From Rhodospirillaceae bacterium (GTDB taxonomy: Bacteria; Pseudomonadota; Alphaproteobacteria; GCA-2731375): a stretch of 64,000 nucleotides of DNA. The stretch lies in assembly GCA_018701215.1 (NCBI GenBank), contig JABIWH010000015.1:140074-204073 (forward strand). Direction: 5' to 3'. Below the pieces are notes generated by a model that saw only the letters and a list, made by a program, of their open reading frames with translations, made no database searches and was not told the origin of the DNA. A program made the position numbers and the translations under genes. Position 1 is the stretch's first letter. Each line of letters starts with the position of its first letter. Of the stretch, positions 1 to 8,418 are shown piece by piece.

Positions 1-464
1 ACTTCTACCCCATTATCCAGGACGTGGTGGCCAACGCGTCATTGACGGGCGGACATATATTGGGCCTGGATCAGGATGTACGGGTGCTGAACCGGTTTTT
101 TCTGGGCGGCGATAACTTTCGTGGATTTGAGACCGGCGGCCTGGGGCCCAGGGACAGCAAGACCGATGATGCGATCGGCGGCAATACCTACTTTGTGGCG
201 ACCGGGGAGTTACGTTTCCCCATTGGTCTGCCCAACGACTTTGGTGTCTTGGGCCGGGCTTTCACGGAAATCGGCACCTTGCTTGACCCTGACGTCAGCG
301 GCCCGGATTTACTTGATTCGAAAGAACCGCGCGTGAGTATCGGTGTCGGCGTATCATGGCGCTCGCCATTCGGTCCAATTCGTGTTGATCTGGCCCAGGC
401 CGTCGTGAAGGAAAGTTTCGATAAGGAAGAATTATTCCGGTTTAGTTTTGGCACCAGGTTTTAA
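1..464 (+). CDS. bamA: Outer membrane protein assembly factor BamA, C-terminal end (partial)
   Basis: The reading frame enters from the left edge (first full codon at base 3) and stops at 462-464, so only about the last 153 residues are present. They form the end of an Omp85 beta-barrel: the stretch RFFLGGDNFRGFE matches the conserved RGF motif of barrel loop L6, later segments alternate as barrel strands (for example GVGVSWRSPFGPIRVDLA), and the protein ends in phenylalanine as the BAM signal requires. BamA inserts outer-membrane proteins. The next genes, skp and lpxD, give the usual proteobacterial order and support the call. The start lies outside the window. Confidence 0.95.
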   Translation, partial: FYPIIQDVVANASLTGGHILGLDQDVRVLNRFFLGGDNFRGFETGGLGPRDSKTDDAIGGNTYFVATGELRFPIGLPNDFGVLGRAFTEIGTLLDPDVSGPDLLDSKEPRVSIGVGVSWRSPFGPIRVDLAQAVVKESFDKEELFRFSFGTRF

Positions 465-527
465 GGCACGTACAATTCAAAGCCCGCCACATTCGGCGAA
501 ACCCGTTATCCCGTTGGAAAGACGCAC

Positions 528-1094
528 ATGCGGCAATTATCTACTCTGTTCATTCTAGCATCCGCCATATTGCTCGTGGTGACCGTTGGATCCAGAGCCG
601 TTGCCCAAGATAGCAAAGAGATGCCACGGGCGGTCGTGGCGGTGCTCGACTATACGCATATCCTGCGGGCCTCGGATGCGGCCAAGGATATTCGCCGGCA
701 GGTCGAGCAATACCGCGTCAACCTACGCGATACGGTCCAGGCCGAAGAGCTTACCTTGCGCAATGAAGAGGCCGAGTTGAAACGTCAGCGCAATGTATTG
801 AGCCCGGAAGCCTTCGCCGACAAGCGGGGACAGTTCAAGGCACGGGTGATGGCCGCACAACGGCGTGGCCAGGGGCAGAAACGGCAACTGGATCAAGCCA
901 TCAAGACGGCCATGCTGCAAGTACAGCAGGCCGTGATACCTCTCGTTAAGAAACTGACCGAGATTAATGGCATTACCATTGTGGTGGATAAATCGCAGGT
1001 TCTTGTCGCGGATCGGGCGATTGATATAACCAAGCCCGTGATGGATAAGCTGAACCAAAGCCTGCGCACGGTCATGGTTCCTAAACCGCAATAA
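528..1094 (+). CDS. skp: Periplasmic OmpH/Skp-family chaperone
   Basis: 188 residues. The N-terminus is a signal peptide (MRQLSTLFILASAILLVV, then SRAVAQ as the likely cleavage region). The mature part is a long charged helical segment (about residues 55-115, rich in E, R, K and Q), as in the coiled-coil arms of Skp, followed by a short beta segment (ITIVVDKSQVLVADRAIDIT) typical of OmpH-family C-termini. Skp binds unfolded outer-membrane proteins in the periplasm and passes them to BAM, which fits its place directly after bamA and before lpxD. The ATG at 528 is the start that includes the signal peptide. Confidence 0.92.
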   Translation: MRQLSTLFILASAILLVVTVGSRAVAQDSKEMPRAVVAVLDYTHILRASDAAKDIRRQVEQYRVNLRDTVQAEELTLRNEEAELKRQRNVLSPEAFADKRGQFKARVMAAQRRGQGQKRQLDQAIKTAMLQVQQAVIPLVKKLTEINGITIVVDKSQVLVADRAIDITKPVMDKLNQSLRTVMVPKPQ

Positions 1095-1131
1095 CGAGGC
1101 CGCAATAGTTGTGGACAGGCAATAGACGGAC

Positions 1132-2184
1132 ATGGCGAATCCCAGATTTTTTCAACGGCAGGGGCCCTACCGGTTGAGCGAATTAGCGGCAATCAGTGGC
1201 GCGGAAATCGCCGATGCGGCGACGGCGGACATCTTGATCGAAGATATCGCCGCCCTGGAAACCGCCGGGCCTGGGCAGTTGAGCTTTCTCGATAACAAGG
1301 CTTACATCAACGCCTTTGCCACTAGCCGGGCGCCTGCCTGTATCGTGGCCGCCAAGCATGCCGGCCGCGCACCTGACGGCATGGCCCTGTTGTTGAGCGA
1401 ACAGCCTTATCGGGCCTTTGCCCTGATCGCCCAGGCATTTTATCCGAGGCCAAAGCCGTTGGCGTCGGTATCCGACGCCGCGACGGTCGATGCCTCGGCG
1501 GTGCTGGGCCCTGATTGCCAGATCCAGGCCGGCGCCGTGATCGCCGCCGGCGCGAAACTGGGCCGCCATTGTGCCGTTGGCGCCAACGCAACCATCGCTC
1601 CCGGCGTCATCATCGGCGACGACTGCATCGTCGGGGCCAATGTTTCACTCTCTCATTGTCAGATTGGCGACCGGGTCACATTGCATCCCGGCGCCCGGAT
1701 CGGCCAGGACGGATTCGGCTTTGCCATTGATCCGGCTGGTCATGTCAAGGTGCCGCAGGTTGGCCGCGTCCTGATTGGCGATGACTGCGATATCGGCGCC
1801 AATACGGCGATCGACCGCGGTTCCATGCGCGACACGGTGATCGGTCCTGGTTGTTGGATTGATAATCTGGTGCAAATCGGGCACAACGTTGAACTGGGCC
1901 GTGGTTGTGTCATCGCCGCCTTGGCTGGTATTTCAGGCAGCACCAAGGTTGGTAACTTCGTTGCCGTCGGCGGGCAGGTTGGCATGGCGGGCCATCTGAA
2001 TATCGGCGATGGTGTGCAGGTCGCGGCGCAAAGCGGTATCATGGCGGATGTGCCGCCCGGTTTGACCCTATGCGGCACGCCGGCGGTGCCGATCAAGGAA
2101 TTCTTTCGTGGCGTGGCGACCTTGCGCCGTCTAACGCGGAACAAAGATAAGGGCGAGGGAAGCAACGATGGCGAGGGGACATGA
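1132..2184 (+). CDS. lpxD: UDP-3-O-acylglucosamine N-acyltransferase LpxD
   Basis: 350 residues, normal for LpxD. It transfers a 3-hydroxyacyl chain from acyl-ACP to UDP-3-O-acylglucosamine, the third step of lipid A synthesis. Residues about 1-100 form the uridine-binding domain (ISGAEIADAATADILIEDIAALETAGPGQLSFLDN). From about residue 105 the protein is a left-handed beta-helix with hexapeptide repeats (VLGPDCQIQAGAVIAAGAKLG and following), including the conserved segment RIGQDGFGFA and the IQIGHNVELG-type turn with the probable catalytic His. The stop codon overlaps the fabZ start by four bases (ATGA), so the two are translationally coupled. Confidence 0.97.
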   Translation: MANPRFFQRQGPYRLSELAAISGAEIADAATADILIEDIAALETAGPGQLSFLDNKAYINAFATSRAPACIVAAKHAGRAPDGMALLLSEQPYRAFALIAQAFYPRPKPLASVSDAATVDASAVLGPDCQIQAGAVIAAGAKLGRHCAVGANATIAPGVIIGDDCIVGANVSLSHCQIGDRVTLHPGARIGQDGFGFAIDPAGHVKVPQVGRVLIGDDCDIGANTAIDRGSMRDTVIGPGCWIDNLVQIGHNVELGRGCVIAALAGISGSTKVGNFVAVGGQVGMAGHLNIGDGVQVAAQSGIMADVPPGLTLCGTPAVPIKEFFRGVATLRRLTRNKDKGEGSNDGEGT

Positions 2185-2648
2185 CTGAGGCACCGGTCAG
2201 CGGCGTGATCGACGCCATCGATATCAATCGGATCATGGCGATGATACCCCATCGCTATCCCATGCTGTTGATTGACCGGGTGGTCGATATTGTCCCTGGT
2301 GAAAGCGCCGTGGGCATCAAGAACGTCACCATTAACGAGCCGCAATTCCAGGGCCATTTCCCGCAACGCCCGGTAATGCCAGGGGTGTTGATCGTCGAGG
2401 CCATGGCGCAGACGGCGGCGGTCCTGGTGGTACAATCCCTTGGCGCGGAGGTCGAGGGCAAGTTGGTCTATTTCATGTCCATCGACAATTGCCGTTTCCG
2501 CCGCCCCGTGGGGCCGGGCGATGTCATGCGCCTGCACGTCAGCAAGGAACGCAGTAAAGGCAGGGTCTGGAAATTTCAGGGGCATGTCTATGTTGACGAA
2601 ATACTTTGCAGCGAGGCCAGTTTCATGGCCATGCTGGCCGACGAATAG
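2181..2648 (+). CDS. fabZ: 3-hydroxyacyl-[ACP] dehydratase FabZ
   Basis: 155 residues, one hot-dog fold domain. It dehydrates 3-hydroxyacyl-ACP to trans-2-enoyl-ACP in fatty acid elongation. The signature appears as MIPHRYPMLLIDRV near the N-terminus, then FQGHFPQRPVMPGVLIVEAMAQ, which holds the active-site His (GHFP) and the Glu of the central helix (VEAMAQ). Its position between lpxD and lpxA is the common arrangement, where FabZ and the Lpx acyltransferases compete for 3-hydroxyacyl-ACP. The ATG at 2181 overlaps the lpxD stop. Confidence 0.97.
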   Translation: MTEAPVSGVIDAIDINRIMAMIPHRYPMLLIDRVVDIVPGESAVGIKNVTINEPQFQGHFPQRPVMPGVLIVEAMAQTAAVLVVQSLGAEVEGKLVYFMSIDNCRFRRPVGPGDVMRLHVSKERSKGRVWKFQGHVYVDEILCSEASFMAMLADE

Positions 2649-2682
2649 ATTGGCGAATAGGTTGGAACGATAGGTTAGGATC

Positions 2683-3483
2683 ATGGTGGAAATTCATCCG
2701 ACGGCAATCGTGGAAGATGGTGCGGAACTTGGCGCCGGGGTGCGGATCGGCCCCTACTGCACGGTCTCGGCCGAGGCGAAACTGGGCGACGGCGTTGTTC
2801 TCGACAGCCATGTGGTAATTGCCGGGCGCACCTCCATTGGGCCGAACAACCGCATCTATCCATTCGCGGTAATCGGCTCGGCACCGCAGGATACCAAATA
2901 CGCCGGTGAAGCATCGGAGCTGATCCTGGGCGCCAACAACGTCGTCCGCGAGCATGTCACCATGCACCCCGGGACCGAGGGCGGCGGCATGGTGACCCGC
3001 ATTGGCAATAATTGTCTGATCATGGTGGGCGCTCATCTGGCCCATGACTGTCAACTTGGCGATCATGTCATCCTGGTTAACAACGTCATTCTCGGTGGCC
3101 ATGTCGAGGTTCAGGATCATGCTATTTTGGGCGGTATGTCGGCGGTGCATCAATTCGTCCGGATAGGCCGCCACGCCATGATCGGCGGCAAATCCGCAGT
3201 GGAAAGCGATGTCATCCCCTATGGCTCGGTGTTGGGAAATCGGGCCTATCTAAGCGGCCTGAATATCATCGGACTCAAGCGCCGTGGTTTCAGCCGGGAC
3301 GAAATCCACGGCCTGCGCGCCGCCTATCGGTTGTTGTTCGCGCAAGAGGGCACCATGCAGGAACGCCTGGTCGATGTCGCCGCCATGTTCGCGGAGCACG
3401 AACAGGTGATGGAGATCGTGGCCTTTATCCAGGCGGATTCATCCCGCGCCCTCTGCCAGCCGAAATTGGACCGTGCCGCCTAA
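2683..3483 (+). CDS. lpxA: UDP-N-acetylglucosamine acyltransferase LpxA
   Basis: 266 residues, close to the family norm. It catalyses the first lipid A step, 3-O-acylation of UDP-GlcNAc. The first 190 or so residues are hexapeptide repeats of a left-handed beta-helix (IHPTAIVEDGAELGAGVRIG). The catalytic His lies in VGAHLAHDCQLG, and the conserved GLNIIGLKRRGFSRDEI marks the switch to the C-terminal helical domain. It starts at ATG 2683 behind a GGTTAGGATC leader and overlaps lpxI by 11 bases. Confidence 0.97.
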   Translation: MVEIHPTAIVEDGAELGAGVRIGPYCTVSAEAKLGDGVVLDSHVVIAGRTSIGPNNRIYPFAVIGSAPQDTKYAGEASELILGANNVVREHVTMHPGTEGGGMVTRIGNNCLIMVGAHLAHDCQLGDHVILVNNVILGGHVEVQDHAILGGMSAVHQFVRIGRHAMIGGKSAVESDVIPYGSVLGNRAYLSGLNIIGLKRRGFSRDEIHGLRAAYRLLFAQEGTMQERLVDVAAMFAEHEQVMEIVAFIQADSSRALCQPKLDRAA

Positions 3484-4306
3484 GCTGGGCATTATTGCCG
3501 GGCGGGGGGAATTGCCCCGCCGTATCGTCGAGGCAGCGCAAGCCGCCGGGCGAGAGTTTTTCGTTATCGCCTTCAACGGCGAAACCGACCCGGCCACGGT
3601 AGCGGACGGCGCCGAACATGCCTGGGTCGACCTGCCAACCGTGGGCCGGACCATCAAGCTATTGCAACAAGCCGGTGTGAGCGAGCTGGTTTTAATCGGC
3701 CCGGTGGGACGGCCAAACTTCAGCAAATTGAAACCAGATTGGCATGGCGCGAAATTGCTGCCCAAGATCATCCGCGCCGCCGGCCAAGGTGATGACGCCA
3801 TCATGAAAGTCGTGGTGGAAGACCTGGAAAACCAGGGCTTCACTATTCTTGGCGCCGAAACGGTGCTTGCCACTTTGAGTGCGCCAACGGGCAGCTTTGG
3901 CCACAAGGAACCCGATGCCGGGGACCGGACGGATATTGAACGGGGCATGGCGGTGGTGGCGCAACTGGGCCAATTGGATATCGGCCAGGCTGTCGTGGTG
4001 CGGGAAGGCTATGTTTTGGCCGTGGAGGCTGCCGAGGGCACGGACGAGATGTTGCGGCGGTGCCGCCAGTTCCGGGGCGAGGTAGCCGCCGGCGTGTTGG
4101 TCAAACGGCCCAAGCCGGGGCAGGAACGCCGGGTCGATTTGCCGACCATTGGAGTTCCAACGGTGGAAGGCGCGGCGGCAGCCGGCCTGAAAGGTATCGC
4201 GGTTGAGGCCGGCGGCGCCCTGGTCACGGATCGGACGGCGGTGGCGCAGGCAGCCGATGCCGCGGGGATCTTCGTCTGCGGCGTCGCGGTGGAGGATGGG
4301 TCCTGA
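3473..4306 (+). CDS. lpxI: UDP-2,3-diacylglucosamine diphosphatase LpxI
   Basis: 277 residues. LpxI hydrolyses UDP-2,3-diacylglucosamine to lipid X in alphaproteobacteria, taking the place of LpxH. The family N-terminus is clear (LGIIAGRGELPRRIVEAA), as are VLIGPVGRPNF and the C-terminal segment GVPTVEGAAAAGLKGIAVEAGGALV. The start is GTG at 3473, inside the end of lpxA, and gives the expected family N-terminus. Its place between lpxA and lpxB completes the pathway in order. No LpxH-like metallophosphatase appears in the window. Confidence 0.95.
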   Translation: MPPKLGIIAGRGELPRRIVEAAQAAGREFFVIAFNGETDPATVADGAEHAWVDLPTVGRTIKLLQQAGVSELVLIGPVGRPNFSKLKPDWHGAKLLPKIIRAAGQGDDAIMKVVVEDLENQGFTILGAETVLATLSAPTGSFGHKEPDAGDRTDIERGMAVVAQLGQLDIGQAVVVREGYVLAVEAAEGTDEMLRRCRQFRGEVAAGVLVKRPKPGQERRVDLPTIGVPTVEGAAAAGLKGIAVEAGGALVTDRTAVAQAADAAGIFVCGVAVEDGS

Positions 4307-5469
4307 ACACCGCCAAACGTCATTTTGTCCTGGTCGCGGGCGAGGCCTCGGGCGATGTTCTAGGTGCCAGATTGATCGCCGCTCTGCGTCAGCGTCACGA
4401 TCCGCGCAACGGTGATCTCGAATTCAGCGGCGTCGGCGGCGCCCTGATGGCGGCCCAGGGATTGGACAGCCTGTTCCCCATCGCCGATCTGTCGGTCATG
4501 GGCCTGGCCGAGATCCTGCCCCGCCTGCCGCTGCTGCTGCGCCGCCTCTCGGAAACGGCGGCCCATGTCAGCGCGGTTCAGCCAACGGCGTTGATTACCA
4601 TTGATGCGCCCGGCTTTTCCTTTCGTCTGGCCAAACGCCTCAAGGGCCAAGGGTTCCCCTTGATCCACTATGTCGCCCCCCAGGTCTGGGCCTGGCGGCC
4701 GGGCCGGGCACGCCATCTGGCCGGGCGAATTGATCATTTGCTGGCCCTGTTGCCGTTCGAGCCTGCGTTCTTTTCCGATTATGACCTGCCCTGCGATTTC
4801 GTCGGCCATCCGGTGATCGAAGGCGTCGCCGAAGCGCCCGGCGATGGCGCGGCCTTTCGCCTTGCCAGAGGCATTGCCCCCGATGCCCCGGTCCTCGCCC
4901 TGCTGCCCGGCAGCCGGGTGGGTGAAGCCAGCCGCCTGTTGCCGGTTTTCGCCGAGGTCGCCGCGCGTCTGCATGCTCAACGGCCAGGCTTGGAAATCGT
5001 CCTGCCCACGGTAGAGCAGGTCGCCGCCACGGTGGCGGAGGCCGTGCGCCCCTGGTCCGTGCCGACCCATATTGTTAAGGATGGCGGCGAACGCGCGGAT
5101 GCCTTCGCCGCCGCCGACGCGGCCCTTGCCGCCTCCGGCACCGTGTCGTTGGAGTTGGCCTTGCGCGGCATTCCCACGGTCGTTGCCTACCGCACCAATC
5201 CGGTCACGGCGGCCCTGGTCCGGCGCATGCTGACCATACCCCATGTGGCCTTGCCAAATATTCTGGCTGGTTCAGAAGTGGTACCGGAGTTTCTGCAGGA
5301 GAATTGCCGGGCCGAACCCATTGCCGCCGCCTTGGCGAAATTACTGGATGACCCGGCACGGCGCGCCGCCCAGAAGACCGAGTTGGCCCATATCGCCGAG
5401 CTGTTGGGTCGGGGCGGCACCGCGCCAAGTTTGCGCGCAGCGGACGCAGTTCTAAAAGTTATCGCGTAG
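4303..5469 (+). CDS. lpxB: Lipid-A-disaccharide synthase LpxB (probable CTG start)
   Basis: A GT19 glycosyltransferase that joins lipid X and UDP-diacylglucosamine into the lipid A disaccharide. The frame is open from within lpxI. The family N-terminal motif VAGEASGD is encoded at 4333-4356, upstream of the first ordinary start candidate (TTG 4372), so starting there would remove conserved sequence. No ATG, GTG or TTG lies just upstream in frame. CTG at 4303 overlaps the lpxI stop and has GGAGG at 4291-4295, seven bases upstream, giving 388 residues, close to family size. Later motifs include APQVWAWRPGR, FVGHPVIEG, LLPGSRVGEASR and SGTVSLELAL. Function is certain; the CTG start is inference. 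Confidence 0.93.
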   Translation: MNTAKRHFVLVAGEASGDVLGARLIAALRQRHDPRNGDLEFSGVGGALMAAQGLDSLFPIADLSVMGLAEILPRLPLLLRRLSETAAHVSAVQPTALITIDAPGFSFRLAKRLKGQGFPLIHYVAPQVWAWRPGRARHLAGRIDHLLALLPFEPAFFSDYDLPCDFVGHPVIEGVAEAPGDGAAFRLARGIAPDAPVLALLPGSRVGEASRLLPVFAEVAARLHAQRPGLEIVLPTVEQVAATVAEAVRPWSVPTHIVKDGGERADAFAAADAALAASGTVSLELALRGIPTVVAYRTNPVTAALVRRMLTIPHVALPNILAGSEVVPEFLQENCRAEPIAAALAKLLDDPARRAAQKTELAHIAELLGRGGTAPSLRAADAVLKVIA

Positions 5470-5481
5470 TCAATTGGACAA

Positions 5482-5509
5482 AAAAGGGCCCGCGCATGCG
5501 GGCCCTTTT
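5482..5509. terminator. Bidirectional rho-independent terminator between lpxB and gltA
   Basis: A perfect 12-bp stem (AAAAGGGCCCGC paired with GCGGGCCCTTTT) around the four-base loop GCAT. A-rich sequence on one side and T-rich on the other make it usable from both strands. It lies between the convergent ends of lpxB (5469) and gltA (5530), where a shared terminator is expected. Confidence 0.93.
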
Positions 5510-5529
5510 GTCGTTAAGCGGCGTCGTGG

Positions 5530-6816
5530 TTAGCGATTACCCACGGGCACGAAGGTGCGTTCGGTCTGGCCGGTATAAAGCTGACGCGGCCGGGTGATTT
5601 TCTGGGACGGATCCTCGATCATCTCGTTCCACTGCGCGACCCAGCCAACCGTGCGGGCCAGGGCGAAAATCACCGTGAACATGGAGGTCGGGAAACCCAT
5701 GGCGCGCAGGATGATGCCGGAATAGAAATCCACGTTGGGATACAGCTTGCGGTCCACGAAATAGGGATCGCTGAGCGCAATCTTCTCCAGCTCCATGGCC
5801 AATTCCAGCAGCGGATCATTGACACCCAGATCGTCCAGAACTTCATGGCAGGTTGCCATCATGACCTTGGCGCGGGGATCATAGTTCTTGTAGACCCGGT
5901 GACCAAAACCCATCAGGCGGAAGTTGTCGTTGGGATCCTTGGCCCGTTCCAGGCAGGAGGCGACATTGGAGATATCGCCGATTTCACCCAGCATCTTCAA
6001 CACAGCCTCGTTGGCGCCGCCATGGGCGGGGCCCCAAAGCGAAGCAATGCCGGCGGCGATGCAGGCAAAGGGATTGGCGCCGGAGGAACCGGCGGTGCGC
6101 ACGGTCGAGGTCGAGGCGTTTTGCTCGTGATCGGCGTGCAGGATCAAAATGCGGTCCATGGCCCGGGACAGAACCGGGTTTATCTTATATTCCTCACAGG
6201 GCACCGAGAACATCATGTGCAGGAAATCTTCCGCATAGGAGAGATCGTTGCGCGGATACATGAAGGGTTGGCCGATGGAGAATTTATAGGCCCAGGCGGC
6301 GATCGTCGGCATCTTCGCAATCAGGCGGTAGCTGGCCACCATGCGCTGGTGCGGATCATCGATATCCGTGCTGTCATGATAAAACGCCGACAAGGCGCCA
6401 ACCACGCCGCACATGATCGCCATTGGATGGGCGTCCCGGCGGAAGCCACGATAGAACATCGCCAGTTGCTCGTGCACCATGGAGTGATAGGTGATGTCGT
6501 GCACGAACTTGTCTTTCTCCGCCTTGCTCGGCAGTTCGCCGTTCAGCAACAGAAAGCAGGTCTCGAGAAAATCGCTCTGTTCCGCCAATTGATCGATCGG
6601 GTAACCACGATGGAGCAGAATACCCTCTTCACCATCGATAAAGGTGATCTTGCTTTCACAGCTCGCGGTCGAGGTAAATCCGGGGTCATAGGTGAATTGA
6701 TCGGTCGCGCCGTACAATTTACGAATATCGATCACGTCCGGCCCCAATGTGCCCGACATGACGTCAAAATCCACGCCTCCGTCCGCGTTGCCGAGGGAAA
6801 TCGTCTTTTCCGCCAT
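5530..6816 (-). CDS. gltA: Citrate synthase
   Basis: 428 residues from the ATG at 6816. It condenses oxaloacetate and acetyl-CoA in the TCA cycle. Hallmarks of type II bacterial citrate synthase are the N-terminal beta domain with TASCESKITFIDGEEGILLHRGYPI, the active-site region ILHADHEQNASTSTVRTAGS, the second active-site segment LMGFGHRVYKNYDPRA, and the Asp-bearing VDFYSGIILRAMGFP. The frame extends upstream to 6900, but MAEKTISLGN is the normal N-terminus and has GGAG seven bases ahead, so the shorter start is chosen. Confidence 0.97.
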   Translation of the reverse strand: MAEKTISLGNADGGVDFDVMSGTLGPDVIDIRKLYGATDQFTYDPGFTSTASCESKITFIDGEEGILLHRGYPIDQLAEQSDFLETCFLLLNGELPSKAEKDKFVHDITYHSMVHEQLAMFYRGFRRDAHPMAIMCGVVGALSAFYHDSTDIDDPHQRMVASYRLIAKMPTIAAWAYKFSIGQPFMYPRNDLSYAEDFLHMMFSVPCEEYKINPVLSRAMDRILILHADHEQNASTSTVRTAGSSGANPFACIAAGIASLWGPAHGGANEAVLKMLGEIGDISNVASCLERAKDPNDNFRLMGFGHRVYKNYDPRAKVMMATCHEVLDDLGVNDPLLELAMELEKIALSDPYFVDRKLYPNVDFYSGIILRAMGFPTSMFTVIFALARTVGWVAQWNEMIEDPSQKITRPRQLYTGQTERTFVPVGNR

Positions 6817-6981
6817 GGAATTTCTCCAGTCTTTTGTGGTTCGCCCGCCCCGCGTCATCGGGACCGGCGTTTTAGTTGATGCCATCGATGCTGCCCCCAT
6901 TATAGCGGAGGTGACGTCATTCGCGTAGGGTGGATTTTGTCGCAGAGAACAAAAAGTGAATACCCGAGCGCATCCCCGGCT

Positions 6982-8382
6982 TTATGCCATATGATCGCCA
7001 ATTCGGTCGAGACTTTCCTGACGGCCAAGGAAATACAGCACTTCGAAGATCCCCGGCGAGGCGTTTCGCCCCGTCAAGGCCGCGCGCAGGGGCTGGGCCA
7101 GTTTGCCCAGTTTCAGGTCCTCGGCCTCGGCCAAACCACGAATGGCCTCGGTCAACGGCTCCAGGTTCCAATCCTCAACCGCGCCAAGGCAGGCATGTGC
7201 CCGGGCCAGGATCGCCGGGGCCTCGCCCTCCAGCAGCTTGGCGGCTTTTTCCTCCAACGCCAGGGGCCGCCCGTCAAGCAGGAAGCCGGCCTTGTCGGCC
7301 AGTTCGATCAGTGTTTTGGCGCGTTCCTTGAGGGCGTCCAGCGCCAGCGGTAGACGGGCCGCCTCGACCGCGCTCAATTCCCGCGCCTGGCCTTGGCAAA
7401 GCTGCGCCGCCAACAGCTTGCATAATTCAGCCTCGTCCATCGTGCGGATGTAATGACTGTTCAGGCTTTCGAGCCGCGGGATGTCAAAGCGCGCAGCGGA
7501 TTTGCCGACGCCTTCCAGGTCGAACCATGCAATGGCCTGGGCAGTATCTATGATTTCTTCATCGCCGTGGCTCCAGCCCAGCCGGAGGAGGTAGTTACGC
7601 AGCGCGGCGGGCAGGATGCCCATGTCACGGTAGGCTTCCACGCCCAAGGCGCCATGGCGTTTCGAGAGCTTGGCGCCGTCGGCGCCATGGATCAGCGGGA
7701 TATGGGCGAAATGCGGCGCGCTCCACCCCATCAGGTCATAGATTTGCCGCTGACGCAGGGCGTTGGTCAAATGATCATCGCCGCGAATGACATGGCTGAC
7801 GTCCATATCGTGATCATCGACCACCACGGCCAGCATATAGGTTGGCGTGCCGTCGGCGCGCAGCAGCACCATGTCATCCATTTCAGTATTCTGAACGGTC
7901 ACTTCGCCCTGTACCAAATCCTGGATTACCGTGGCGCCGTCCTGGGGCGCCTTCAGGCGGATAACCGGCGAAGCGCCCGCTGGCGCCTCTGACGGATCCC
8001 GGCCCCGCCAGCGCCCATCGTAACGCATGGAACGGCCCTCGGCTTTGGCGGTTTCACGCATTTCCGACAGTGCCTCGGGCGTGGCATAACAATAATAGGC
8101 GTTGCCGTCGGCCAGCAATTGCCGGGCCACCTCGGCATGGCGGTCGGCGCGGGCGAATTGCGAAATGGGCTCGCCCCGCCAATCCAGTCCCAGCCAATGC
8201 AGGCCTTCATGGATCGCGGTCACCGCCGCCTCGGTGGAGCGGGCCCGGTCCGTGTCCTCGATGCGCAGCAGCATTTCGCCGCCATGATGCTTGGCGAACA
8301 ACCAATTGAACAACGCCGTGCGGGCGCCGCCGATATGCAAAAAGCCGGTGGGAGAGGGAGCGAAGCGGGTAATGACGGACAT
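6982..8382 (-). CDS. gltX: Glutamyl-tRNA synthetase
   Basis: 466 residues, class I aminoacyl-tRNA synthetase. The HIGH-type motif is FLHIGGARTALFNW (His16) and the KMSKS-type motif is GAKLSKRHG (residues 238-242). The C-terminal third is the helical anticodon-binding region. Many alphaproteobacteria carry two gltX genes, one of which charges tRNA-Gln for the amidotransferase GatCAB; which type this is cannot be decided from the window alone. It is transcribed towards gltA with a 165-bp gap and divergently from comEC, whose start is 36 bp away. Confidence 0.95.
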   Translation of the reverse strand: MSVITRFAPSPTGFLHIGGARTALFNWLFAKHHGGEMLLRIEDTDRARSTEAAVTAIHEGLHWLGLDWRGEPISQFARADRHAEVARQLLADGNAYYCYATPEALSEMRETAKAEGRSMRYDGRWRGRDPSEAPAGASPVIRLKAPQDGATVIQDLVQGEVTVQNTEMDDMVLLRADGTPTYMLAVVVDDHDMDVSHVIRGDDHLTNALRQRQIYDLMGWSAPHFAHIPLIHGADGAKLSKRHGALGVEAYRDMGILPAALRNYLLRLGWSHGDEEIIDTAQAIAWFDLEGVGKSAARFDIPRLESLNSHYIRTMDEAELCKLLAAQLCQGQARELSAVEAARLPLALDALKERAKTLIELADKAGFLLDGRPLALEEKAAKLLEGEAPAILARAHACLGAVEDWNLEPLTEAIRGLAEAEDLKLGKLAQPLRAALTGRNASPGIFEVLYFLGRQESLDRIGDHMA

Positions 8383-8418
8383 GCTTTTGAGTTCCGGGTT
8401 GTGGGTCTATGATAACGG

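Noticed and set aside
5845..6879. 344-codon open frame on the plus strand antisense to gltA
   Set aside because: Lies wholly over citrate synthase, has no family motifs and no ribosome site; long antisense frames are common in GC-rich coding DNA.
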